NCBI GenBank assembly: GCA_005881895.1
Contig: VBCG01000153.1
Location: 1 to 39,200, forward strand
Reading direction: 5' to 3'
Origin: Betaproteobacteria bacterium
GTDB taxonomy: Bacteria > Pseudomonadota > Gammaproteobacteria > Burkholderiales > Casimicrobiaceae
DNA: 39,200 bases
Part shown: positions 32,638 to 39,200 of the stretch, piece after piece
Numbering within the stretch: the first letter of the stretch is position 1
How the letters are laid out: every line of letters begins with the position of its first letter
Notes under the pieces: generated by a model
Database searches by the model: none
Told to the model about the DNA's origin: nothing
The model's input: the letters and a program-made list of their open reading frames with translations, nothing else
Translations under genes and position numbers: made by a program

Positions 32638-34263
32638 ATGACCATACGGACGCAGGGACCGACGGCCACCGTCTTCAACTACTCGTACACGTTCACGCAG
32701 CCGGCCAAGCCGACGAGCATTCCACCGGCGATCAAAAAGATCGTTATTGTCGGCGGCGGGTCCGCGGGCTGGATGACGGCGATGATCCTCGCGGATGCGC
32801 TCATCAAGAAAGGCATCGAGATCGAAGTGCTCGAGTCCCCCACGGTCGGCATCATCGGGGTCGGCGAGGGTTCGACGCCCTGGCTGCGGGGATTTTTCGA
32901 TGGCCTCGGCATTGAAGAATCCGAATGGATGCCGGCGTGCAACGCGACGTATAAATGCGGCATCACGTTCGACGGATGGTCGACCAAGCCCGGATTCGAG
33001 AGCTACTTCCATCCGTTCGCGTCGATGCTCGACAACCTCACGATGACGCAGTTCGTTCACAACGCGGAGGCGCGGGCGAATGGCACGGACGTCTGCGCGC
33101 ATCCGAATCGCTTCTTCGTCGCAGCGTATCTGGCCGATCGACACCTGGCGCCGAGGCCTAAGCGGACCTTCCCGTTCGACGTTTGGTACGGGTACCACTT
33201 CGACGCGGTGCTCCTCGGTGAATATCTGCATAGGAAAGCGGTTGAGCGCGGCGTACGTTATCGCAAGTGTCACGTCAATGGCGCGCAATTGAATGAGAGC
33301 GGCGATATTGCATCGGTGTCGATCCAGGATGGAGAACCGGTGGCAGCCGACATCTTCGTCGACTGCACGGGTTTCGGGGGACTCTTAATCCAGAAGGCAT
33401 TGGGGACGCCATTCATCAGTTTCTCAAACAATCTTTTCAACGACGCCGCGGTCGCGTTGCCGACGCCGCTCGGCGATGACATTCCTTCGCAAACCATATC
33501 AACCGCGCTCAAGCACGGGTGGCGGTGGAAGATCCCGCTCACCAGTCGTTTCGGCAACGGCTACGTCTATAGCTCGGCATTTTGCTCGGCCGACGAAGCC
33601 GAGCGCGAATTGCGCGAGAGCCTCGGGATGCTGGACTCCGAGACCGCCGCCCGTCACCTGAAAATGAGGATCGGGCGTGTTACTCGGCATTGGAACAAGA
33701 ACTGCCTTGCGGTCGGTCTCGCGCAAGGCTTCATCGAACCGCTGGAAGCGACTGCGCTTCTGTTCATCCAGCGAACCGCCACCCATTTCCTCGAATTTCT
33801 GGAAGCAGGTGACTTGAGCGAATCGGCGCACGACCGGTTCAATCAGCGAATCAACGATCACTTCGAAGGCACGCGCGATTACATCGTCACGCACTTCAAG
33901 ACCAACACGCGGCACGACACCGAGTATTGGCGCGCGAACGCCGAAAACAGGAATCTGTCGGACTCATTGCGGCATCTCTATGGTTTATGGATGTCGGGCA
34001 AGAGCATCGCACCCGACGTCGGGCGGCAGACGATCGGCAAAGGTTATCCGGTGTTCTCGTGGTATTGCATCATGTCGGGGATGGGCATCTTTCCCGATCA
34101 GAAAGATTTGCGCCCGCCGACGGCGGCGGAAAATCGCTACAGCATGGATGAAATCGACAACCTGCTGGGACGGAGCGCGCAAAATTTCAGCGGCCAGAGA
34201 GAAACGCTAAATAACATCCCCGCAAAAATCCGGGAACGCTCGCTGCAAATCTACTTTTGGTAG
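32638..34263 (+). CDS. Flavin-dependent tryptophan-halogenase family protein
   Basis: The 541-residue protein starts its FAD fold at about residue 33 (IVIVGGGSAGWM, GxGxxG). GVGEGSTPW follows at 74-82. K106 in YKCGITFDGW is the position of the catalytic lysine that forms the haloamine. WRWKIP (295-300) is the halogenase WxWxIP motif, and E367 in IEPLEA matches the glutamate of the PrnA EPLE motif. It therefore looks catalytically competent, needing reduced FAD from a separate reductase, which is not in the window. The substrate is unknown; TonB-receptor-linked members studied so far, as I recall, prefer bromide and accept indoles in vitro. The ~30-residue lead before the FAD motif is unusual, and a later start is possible. 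Confidence 0.88.
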   Translation: MTIRTQGPTATVFNYSYTFTQPAKPTSIPPAIKKIVIVGGGSAGWMTAMILADALIKKGIEIEVLESPTVGIIGVGEGSTPWLRGFFDGLGIEESEWMPACNATYKCGITFDGWSTKPGFESYFHPFASMLDNLTMTQFVHNAEARANGTDVCAHPNRFFVAAYLADRHLAPRPKRTFPFDVWYGYHFDAVLLGEYLHRKAVERGVRYRKCHVNGAQLNESGDIASVSIQDGEPVAADIFVDCTGFGGLLIQKALGTPFISFSNNLFNDAAVALPTPLGDDIPSQTISTALKHGWRWKIPLTSRFGNGYVYSSAFCSADEAERELRESLGMLDSETAARHLKMRIGRVTRHWNKNCLAVGLAQGFIEPLEATALLFIQRTATHFLEFLEAGDLSESAHDRFNQRINDHFEGTRDYIVTHFKTNTRHDTEYWRANAENRNLSDSLRHLYGLWMSGKSIAPDVGRQTIGKGYPVFSWYCIMSGMGIFPDQKDLRPPTAAENRYSMDEIDNLLGRSAQNFSGQRETLNNIPAKIRERSLQIYFW

Positions 34264-34393
34264 ACGACTGAATCCTACCTAGGGCAGCGGTCACGGCGCG
34301 TCTCTGCGCTCGGATGTCCGCAAACGTGGCTGCCTGCGGGTACCCGGCGCGGCTTCGTCGTCGAACCAACGACTTCCTCGCCGCGCCACCCGC

Positions 34394-34475
34394 TTACGGC
34401 AGCCGCGGACACTCGCGCTCGCCGCGCCCTGCCCTTACGGCAGCCGCGGACACTCGCGCTCGCCGCGCCCTGCCC
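34394..34475. repeat. Exact tandem duplication, 41-base unit
   Basis: Two identical adjacent 41-base copies (34394-34434 and 34435-34475) begin TTACGGCAGCCGCGGACACT. They lie in the 529-base gene-free gap between the halogenase and pnp. No spacer separates them and there are only two, so this is a recent local duplication and not a CRISPR array. Confidence 0.95.
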
Positions 34476-34550
34476 GCTGCCTCGGATACATTGGTGCAGA
34501 TGCGTAGCGGCTGATCGAACCAGTGGGCGCATCGAATCATCACCGGCACG

Positions 34551-34725
34551 TCGAAGCGGGGTGAGCCGCTGTGCGAGGGGCGCCTGTGGCGCAGTCGGCG
34601 AAGCGGGCGGCGCGGCCGTGTCGGCGGCGTTGGGTCGACGCTCGCGGCCGCGCCGGCATGTCCCGCTTTGACGACGTGGGTGCGCCACGTCGAAGCACCG
34701 AGCGCAGCGGCTCATCCCGCTTCGA
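34551..34725. repeat. Long imperfect palindrome (175 bases)
   Basis: The outer arms, 34551-34571 and 34705-34725, are complementary over 21 bases with one mismatch (TCGAAGCGGGGTGAGCCGCTG on the left). Inside, further blocks pair with gaps (GTGGCGCA, AAGCGGG, CGGCGCGGCCG). The whole could form a long hairpin or cruciform. No open frame here resembles a known protein. It may be a dispersed repeat of this genome or a non-coding RNA. Confidence 0.75.
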
Positions 34726-34736
34726 AACGAAGACAT

Positions 34737-34773
34737 AAAAACGGCCGAGGCAAATTGCCCCGGCCGCGTTTTT
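34737..34773 (-). terminator. Terminator of pnp (possibly bidirectional)
   Basis: A 12-bp stem, CGGCCGAGGCAA (34742-34753) with TTGCCCCGGCCG (34755-34766) and one G-U pair in the minus-strand RNA, is followed on the minus strand by TTTTT (34741-34737). On the plus strand GCGTTTTT follows, so it may also stop transcription from the other side. It begins about 26 bases after the pnp stop. Confidence 0.88.
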
Positions 34774-34792
34774 GGAACCGACGCGAAACGAA

Positions 34793-36931
34793 TCAGGCCG
34801 CCGGCGACGGCTCCACAGTTTGCGGCGCATGTTTCGCCGCATCTTCCTCTGCCGCGGCTTTCATCGACAAGCGCACACGGCCCTTGTCGTCGGCTTCGAT
34901 GACCTTGACGCGAACCGTCTGGCCTTCCTTCACGTAATCGGAGACTTGGTTGACACGTTCCTTCGCGATCTGCGAGATGTGCAGCAAGCCGTCCTTCCCT
35001 GGCAGCAACTGGACGATCGCACCGAAATCGAGGAGCCGCAGCACGGTGCCATTGTAGATTCGACCGACTTCGACTTCCGCCGTGATGTCCTCGATGCGCT
35101 TCCGCGCGACATTGCACGCGTCCGCGTTGACCGACGCGATCGTGACCGTGCCGTCGTCCTTGATGTCGATCGACGTACCCGTTTCCTCGGTCAGCGCTCG
35201 GATGACCGCGCCGCCCTTGCCGATCACATCCCGGATCTTTTCCGGATTGATCTTGAACGTCATCATTCGCGGCGCGTGCTGCGAAATCTCGGTTCGCGCG
35301 TGCGGCAACGCCCCCTGCATGTGGTGCAGGATGTGCATCCGGCCTTCCCGCGCCTGCGACAGCGCGACCGCCATGATCTCCTTCGTGATGCCCTGGATCT
35401 TGATGTCCATTTGCAGCGCGGTTACGCCGCGGTCCGTGCCCGCGACCTTGAAATCCATGTCGCCCAGGTGATCCTCATCGCCGAGAATGTCGGAGAGCAC
35501 CGCGAAACGATTGCCCTCCTTGATGAGTCCCATCGCGATGCCCGCGACGTGTGCTTTAGTCGGCACGCCGGCGTCCATCAGCGCGAGGCTCGCGCCGCAT
35601 ACCGATGCCATCGACGAGCTGCCGTTCGACTCGGTAATCTCCGACACGACGCGCATCGAGTACGCGAATTCTTCGCCGTTCGGCAGCACGTTGAGAATCG
35701 CGCGCTTCGCGAGCCGGCCATGGCCGATCTCGCGGCGCTTCGGCGATCCGACGCGACCTGTTTCGCCGGTTGCATACGGCGGCATGTTGTAGTGGAACAT
35801 GAAGCGATCGCGGTATTCGCCCATCAGCGCGTCGACGATCTGCTCGTCGCGTGCGGTGCCGAGCGTTGCCACGACGAGCGCCTGCGTCTCGCCGCGCGTA
35901 AACAGCGCGGAGCCGTGCGTTCTTGGCAATACGCCCGTACGAATCGAGATCGGTCGCACCGTACGCGTGTCGCGACCATCGATGCGCGGCTCGCCGGAGA
36001 GAATCTGCTGGCGGACAATTTTTGCTTCCAGATCGAAAAACACGTTGCCTACGTGGCGGCCGAACTCCGGCGCGGCATCGGGCGCCACGCAGGCGGTTTG
36101 AACCTTCGCTTCGATTTCCGCGAGACGCTGCTGGCGCGCCTGCTTGGAGCGGATCCGATACGCTTCGTGCAATTCGCTTTCCGCAATGCCGGCAATCTGA
36201 CTGATCAGCGCTTCGTCCTTCGTAGGAGGCTGCCAATCCCACAACGGCTTGCCGGCCTCTTCTACCAGCTGATGAATGATCTCGATCACCGCCTGCATTT
36301 GCTGGTGGCCGTAGACGACGGCGCCCAACATCACTTCTTCCGGAAGTTCGTGTGCCTCCGACTCGACCATCAGCACCGCCGCTTCGGTGCCGGCAACGAC
36401 GAGGTCGAGCTTTGATGTTGCCAACTCAGTCTTGGTGGGATTTAGCACGTATGCGCCATCGACGTAGCCGACGCGCGCAGCGCCCACGGGTCCGTTGAAG
36501 GGAATGCCCGACAATGCAACGGCGGCGGATGCGCCGATCAACGCCGGAATGTCGGGATCGATTTCCGGATCAACCGACAGCACGGTGGCGATCACCTGCA
36601 CGTCGTTGTAGAAACCATCCGGAAATAGCGGCCGCAAAGGCCGATCGATAAGCCTTGAAGTCAGCGTTTCCTTTTCGGAGGGCCGCCCCTCGCGCTTGAA
36701 GAAACCGCCGGGAATCTTTCCGGCCGCATAGGTTTTTTCTTGATAGTCGACCGTCAGCGGGAAAAAATCCTGTCCGGGCTTCGCTTGTCTGTTGGCGACG
36801 GTCGTGACCAGCACGACGCTGTCGTCCAGGCTGACGACGACGGCGCCCGCAGCTTGCCGGGCGATTTCGCCGGTTTCGATCGTCAGCGTATGCCGACCGT
36901 AGGGAATCGATTTCTTGATGGAATTTGCCAC
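34793..36931 (-). CDS. pnp: Polyribonucleotide nucleotidyltransferase (PNPase)
   Basis: The 712-residue 3'-5' phosphorolytic exonuclease is a core degradosome enzyme. Domains run RNase PH 1 (about 10-140), all-alpha linker, RNase PH 2 (about 310-540, with [17 protein letters not shown] and [16 protein letters not shown]), KH (about 550-610, [10 protein letters not shown]) and S1 (about 620-690, [20 protein letters not shown]). GTG 36931 is preferred because GAGGA sits about 5 bases before it and the product begins [11 protein letters not shown] like homologues; the longer TTG frame is not supported. It lies downstream of rpsO in the classical rpsO-pnp pair, with a stem-loop between them. Confidence 0.96.
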   Translation of the reverse strand: MANSIKKSIPYGRHTLTIETGEIARQAAGAVVVSLDDSVVLVTTVANRQAKPGQDFFPLTVDYQEKTYAAGKIPGGFFKREGRPSEKETLTSRLIDRPLRPLFPDGFYNDVQVIATVLSVDPEIDPDIPALIGASAAVALSGIPFNGPVGAARVGYVDGAYVLNPTKTELATSKLDLVVAGTEAAVLMVESEAHELPEEVMLGAVVYGHQQMQAVIEIIHQLVEEAGKPLWDWQPPTKDEALISQIAGIAESELHEAYRIRSKQARQQRLAEIEAKVQTACVAPDAAPEFGRHVGNVFFDLEAKIVRQQILSGEPRIDGRDTRTVRPISIRTGVLPRTHGSALFTRGETQALVVATLGTARDEQIVDALMGEYRDRFMFHYNMPPYATGETGRVGSPKRREIGHGRLAKRAILNVLPNGEEFAYSMRVVSEITESNGSSSMASVCGASLALMDAGVPTKAHVAGIAMGLIKEGNRFAVLSDILGDEDHLGDMDFKVAGTDRGVTALQMDIKIQGITKEIMAVALSQAREGRMHILHHMQGALPHARTEISQHAPRMMTFKINPEKIRDVIGKGGAVIRALTEETGTSIDIKDDGTVTIASVNADACNVARKRIEDITAEVEVGRIYNGTVLRLLDFGAIVQLLPGKDGLLHISQIAKERVNQVSDYVKEGQTVRVKVIEADDKGRVRLSMKAAAEEDAAKHAPQTVEPSPAA

Positions 36932-36956
36932 AGTGTCCTCGTTATACGGAAACAAC

Positions 36957-36990
36957 AACGGCCGCGTCGATGCCTATGGACGCAGCCGTT
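36957..36990 (-). promoter_or_regulatory. Stem-loop between rpsO and pnp (terminator / processing site)
   Basis: Twelve bases on each side (36957-36968 and 36979-36990, AACGGCCGCGTC with GACGCAGCCGTT on the plus strand, one mismatch) enclose a 10-base loop. In the minus-strand RNA it is followed by TTGTTGTTT, a weak U-run. In E. coli the matching position holds the rpsO terminator and an RNase III-cleaved stem through which PNPase controls its own mRNA; a similar role here is inferred. Confidence 0.75.
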
Positions 36991-37082
36991 CTGATTGTCA
37001 GATGCGCGGGCGACGATCGAAATCGACGCTCCGCACGCATTGCCAGAGTCGCATCGCGACCGGCCTTTGCGAATCGCGCAAA

Positions 37083-37352
37083 TTATTTGCGCAGGCCAAG
37101 CTTTTCGATCAGCGCCCGATAGCTGTCGGTATTGCGCGACTTCAGATAGTCGAGCAGCTTGCGGCGCCGCGACACCATCCGCAGCAAGCCGCGCCGCGAG
37201 TGGTGGTCCTTCGTATGATCCTTGAAATGATCGGTAAGACCGTTGATGCGTGCCGTCAAAAGCGCGACCTGAACTTCCGGGGAACCGGTGTCGCCGCTCG
37301 CGCGCTGATGCTCCGCGATGACCTTCGCTTTTTCGTTAACTGTTACGCCCAT
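37083..37352 (-). CDS. rpsO: 30S ribosomal protein S15
   Basis: The 89-residue protein is exactly the usual S15 length. [16 protein letters not shown] and [22 protein letters not shown] are the conserved rRNA-binding helices. S15 binds 16S rRNA early in 30S assembly. ATG 37352 (MGVTVNE) gives the standard length; ATG 37358, two codons upstream, is also possible and lies closer to the GAGGAAAGG ribosome binding site. A strong promoter lies about 140 bases upstream. Confidence 0.97.
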   Translation of the reverse strand: MGVTVNEKAKVIAEHQRASGDTGSPEVQVALLTARINGLTDHFKDHTKDHHSRRGLLRMVSRRRKLLDYLKSRNTDSYRALIEKLGLRK

Positions 37353-37380
37353 GCCCATCACCTTTCCTCGGTTTCCCTCA

Positions 37381-37449
37381 GTTGCCTCTCCGTTGCCTCT
37401 CCGTTGCCTATCCAATTCCCTATCTTTTGCCTCGCGCTTTTGCCTCGCG
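37381..37449. repeat. Short tandem repeats in the rpsO leader
   Basis: On the plus strand GTTGCCTCTCC occurs at 37381 and 37392, with a variant GTTGCCTATCC at 37403 (11-base period). CTTTTGCCTCGCG is repeated at 37424 and 37437 (13-base period). In the rpsO mRNA these are purine-rich GGAGAGGCAAC-type direct repeats that resemble multiple Shine-Dalgarno sequences ahead of the true start. Confidence 0.85.
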
Positions 37450-37489
37450 CTTTTTCCTATCTCGCTGAATTGTCGCCGGAAAATCTGTA

Positions 37490-37519
37490 ATTATATCCGG
37501 AAAAACATTTGCATTTCAA
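37490..37519 (-). promoter_or_regulatory. rpsO promoter
   Basis: On the minus strand TTGAAA (37519-37514) and a perfect TATAAT (37495-37490) are separated by 18 bases. Transcription would start near 37483 and give a leader of about 130 bases before rpsO. The promoter starts 4 bases after the truB stop codon. Confidence 0.8.
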
Positions 37520-37522
37520 TGT

Positions 37523-38431
37523 CTACGACGCGTGGCGCACCAGGCGATCCGGCACCAGGACATCGTCAATGCGCGCCAACACGCCGACCAAGTCGCCGGC
37601 CGGCCCGTACGCCCGAAATCGCTCGAATGCCCGCGCGGGCGCATCGATCGAGCGGCCATGGCGCAACCGGATTGCGTCATCGCCCGCGACATCCAGTCTC
37701 GGCAATGCATCGAGCAGGCAATCGACCGGACGGAGCAGCGCATCGCGTGCCTCCGCATCGATCCCGGCCAGACCATCGAGCGAAATCGCCTCGTCAACGC
37801 CGAAGCCGCCCGTTGCCGTTCGCCGCAATCCGGCCAAATGCGCCCCGCATGCGAGCGCCGCGCCCAAATCGGCGGCCAATGTGCGGATGTACGTGCCCTT
37901 GCTGCAAACGACGTCGAGCGTCGCGATCGGGCTCGACCAATCGATCAGCGTGAGCATCTTCACTTCGACATCGCGCGCCGAGCGCGGAATCTCGATGCCT
38001 TTGCGCGCGTATTCGTAATAGCTGCGTCCTTGGAACTTGAGCGCCGAGTGCGCGGGGGGCGTCTGCCGAAGCTCCCCGGTGAAAGCAGGCAGCGCTGCTT
38101 CGATCTGCGTGCGGGCCAGCGCAACAGGTTGCGCAATGACGACGTCGCCTTCCGCGTCCTGCGTCGTCGTGGTAATCCCGAAGCGCACGTGCGCGCGATA
38201 GCACTTGTCGGCATCGAGCAGAAAGCGCGCGAATTTCGTGGCTTCGCCGAAGCACAACGGCAGAAGGCCCGACGCCATCGGATCGAGCGTTCCCGTGTGG
38301 CCCGCCTTTTCGGCGTTGAACAATCGCTTTGCGCGCTGCAAGACGGCGTTCGACGAGAGTCCGACCGGCTTATCGAGCAGCAATACACCGTCGACGCAAC
38401 GCCGCGCCGCGGACCCGCCTTTCGTTTTCAT
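37523..38431 (-). CDS. truB: tRNA pseudouridine-55 synthase
   Basis: The 302-residue enzyme makes pseudouridine 55 in the T-loop of tRNAs. GVLLLDKPVGLSSN at the N-terminus and AGHTGTLDPMASGLLPLC, with the catalytic Asp in GTLDP, identify TruB; GTYIRTLAADLG lies further on. ATG 38431 follows the rbfA stop by 2 bases; TTG 38437 is an alternative. The order infB-rbfA-truB-rpsO-pnp is the conserved translation block. Confidence 0.96.
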   Translation of the reverse strand: MKTKGGSAARRCVDGVLLLDKPVGLSSNAVLQRAKRLFNAEKAGHTGTLDPMASGLLPLCFGEATKFARFLLDADKCYRAHVRFGITTTTQDAEGDVVIAQPVALARTQIEAALPAFTGELRQTPPAHSALKFQGRSYYEYARKGIEIPRSARDVEVKMLTLIDWSSPIATLDVVCSKGTYIRTLAADLGAALACGAHLAGLRRTATGGFGVDEAISLDGLAGIDAEARDALLRPVDCLLDALPRLDVAGDDAIRLRHGRSIDAPARAFERFRAYGPAGDLVGVLARIDDVLVPDRLVRHAS

Positions 38432-38433
38432 CG

Positions 38434-38802
38434 TCAATTCGAGAGCTTCTTGTCCGCGGCGACCGCATCATCGATCAACTGCGACAGACGCATACCGCTT
38501 TCGATCGAATCGTCGTACGCGAAGTGGAGCTGCGGCACCGAATAGAGATCGAGTCGATGCGACAGCGCGCTGCGCAGAAAACCGGCAGTACGCGATAGCG
38601 CTGCCACGGCCTCGGCCGCGTGTTCCTTGCCCGCGAGATGCGAGAAATGCACGGTCGCGTGCGACAAATCGGCAGAGACATCAACCTGCGTCACGGTGAC
38701 ACGGCCCACGCGCGGATCCTTGACCTCGTTGACCAGCAGGTCCCCCAGCTCGCGCTGGATCTGATCGGCCAAGCGCTGCGCGCGTTGTGAGTGCCGCTTC
38801 AT
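38434..38802 (-). CDS. rbfA: Ribosome-binding factor A
   Basis: The 122-residue KH-fold protein helps mature the 16S rRNA 5' end in the 30S subunit. QRAQRLADQIQRELGDLLVNEVKDPRVG and the later SVPQLHFAYDDSIE are conserved. ATG 38802 has GGAG 5 bases upstream. The frame stays open for 56 codons further upstream, but that part is Arg/Ser-rich and lies in the non-coding gap after infB. Confidence 0.95.
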   Translation of the reverse strand: MKRHSQRAQRLADQIQRELGDLLVNEVKDPRVGRVTVTQVDVSADLSHATVHFSHLAGKEHAAEAVAALSRTAGFLRSALSHRLDLYSVPQLHFAYDDSIESGMRLSQLIDDAVAADKKLSN

Positions 38803-39002
38803 GCAGTCTCCGAAAAGCGTAGCGAGCAGCCCCGAGCGCCGCAGTTGCCAACTGAGGGCCCGCAGCGAGCGCCGAGACAGTACACGGACGTACGGCGAGG
38901 CGCGAGCGAGGACACGGGTGGCTTTATCTCGGCAAGTGCTAACGCGAGCGAAGCGAACGTTAAGCGGCACTTGCTCCGCAGCGATCGGGGCGCGCAGTAG
39001 CT
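38803..39002 (-). other. infB-rbfA spacer with stem-loop
   Basis: The 200-base spacer is longer than usual between infB and rbfA. At 38932-38974 an inverted repeat pairs GCAAGTGC-TAACG with CGTTA and GCACTTGC, with a 4-base bulge (AGCG) and a 13-base loop rich in GCGA. There is no T-run, so it is not a classical terminator. It could be a processing site or a dispersed repeat. Confidence 0.6.
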
Positions 39003-39200
39003 TTACAGCGTCCGCGATACTTCGACGATCTCGTAGACCTCAAGATGGTCGCCTTTCTCGATGTCGTTGTAGCCGCGGATCGACAAGCCGCATTCGAAGC
39101 CTGCCTTGACCTCGCGCACGTCGTCCTTGAAGCGCTTCAGCGAATCGAGCTCGCCGTCGTGGATCACGACATTGTCGCGCAGCAACCGGATCTTCGCGCC
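39003..39200 (-). CDS. infB: Translation initiation factor IF-2, C-terminal end (partial)
   Basis: The last 65 codons of infB enter from the right edge. The text [30 protein letters not shown] and [12 protein letters not shown] is the conserved end of domain IV (C2), which binds the formyl-Met end of initiator tRNA. It ends RTL with TAA. The GTPase domain lies outside the window. Confidence 0.95.
   Translation of the reverse strand, partial: GAKIRLLRDNVVIHDGELDSLKRFKDDVREVKAGFECGLSIRGYNDIEKGDHLEVYEIVEVSRTL

Noticed and set aside
32578-32660. Promoter pair in the 23-base oxygenase/halogenase gap
   Set aside because: No convincing -35/-10 pair was visible; promoters must lie inside the coding ends or start codons are misplaced, so none is annotated.
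34394-34475. Possible CRISPR array
   Set aside because: There are only two adjacent copies with no spacers, and no cas gene is present.
34772-36415. Plus-strand open frame of 547 codons
   Set aside because: It is the complement of pnp, whose protein is unmistakable. High GC keeps the opposite frame open.

Overview
The window is high-GC DNA (roughly 60% G+C by eye) from a betaproteobacterium, most likely of the Burkholderiales or a near relative. The strongest markers are the AspRS sequence, the order fmdB - DUF502 - aspS - nudB, and the opposite-strand block infB - rbfA - truB - rpsO - pnp. These assignments come from remembered family sequences and gene orders; no search was run.

Layout. 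(1) 1-2538, minus: the N-terminal ~846 residues of a giant multi-PAS sensor that runs off the left edge. (2) 2539-6698, plus: a structured leader RNA before an NhaD-type sodium/proton antiporter, then a CoA-binding protein, metY and an N-terminally extended dsbB. A palindromic dispersed repeat closes this block. (3) 6771-8933, minus: nfeD - SPFH/stomatin - short-chain dehydrogenase. (4) 9124-16645, plus: fmdB, DUF502, aspS, a secreted barnase-type RNase with its barstar inhibitor, nudB, a SIMPL-domain protein and a cyanide-insensitive-type bd oxidase (cioAB). (5) 16642-17495, minus: arsR-arsI, with alaX divergent from it. (6) 18356-34263: a large amino-sugar/chitin locus. (7) 34264-34792: gene-free, with a tandem duplication, a 175-bp imperfect palindrome and the pnp terminator. 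(8) 34793-39200, minus: pnp, rpsO, truB, rbfA and the C-terminal end of infB.

The amino-sugar locus reads as a complete route. A TonB-dependent receptor and a lipoprotein GH18 chitinase would act at the outer membrane. An ABC importer (binding protein and two permeases, no ATPase here) would bring oligosaccharides into the cytoplasm. NagZ (GH3) would release GlcNAc, a BadF-type kinase phosphorylates it, NagA deacetylates it and an SIS-type deaminase (NagB-II) makes fructose-6-phosphate. The seven catabolic/transport genes 18410-26045 overlap or nearly touch and form one operon behind a promoter covered by an inverted repeat. A convergent GntR/HutC regulator follows, and similar half-sites lie before the receptor. 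Beyond the receptor lie a divergent FIH-like JmjC/cupin oxygenase and a flavin-dependent tryptophan-halogenase-family protein whose role in such loci is, as far as I know, unexplained.

Most worth following up: the three-way-junction leader before the antiporter, the halogenase/oxygenase pair inside the chitin locus, the predicted leaderless arsR, dispersed repeats that have become working parts of genes (nudB ribosome binding site, permease N-terminus, dehydrogenase stop codon), and the regular PAS array.
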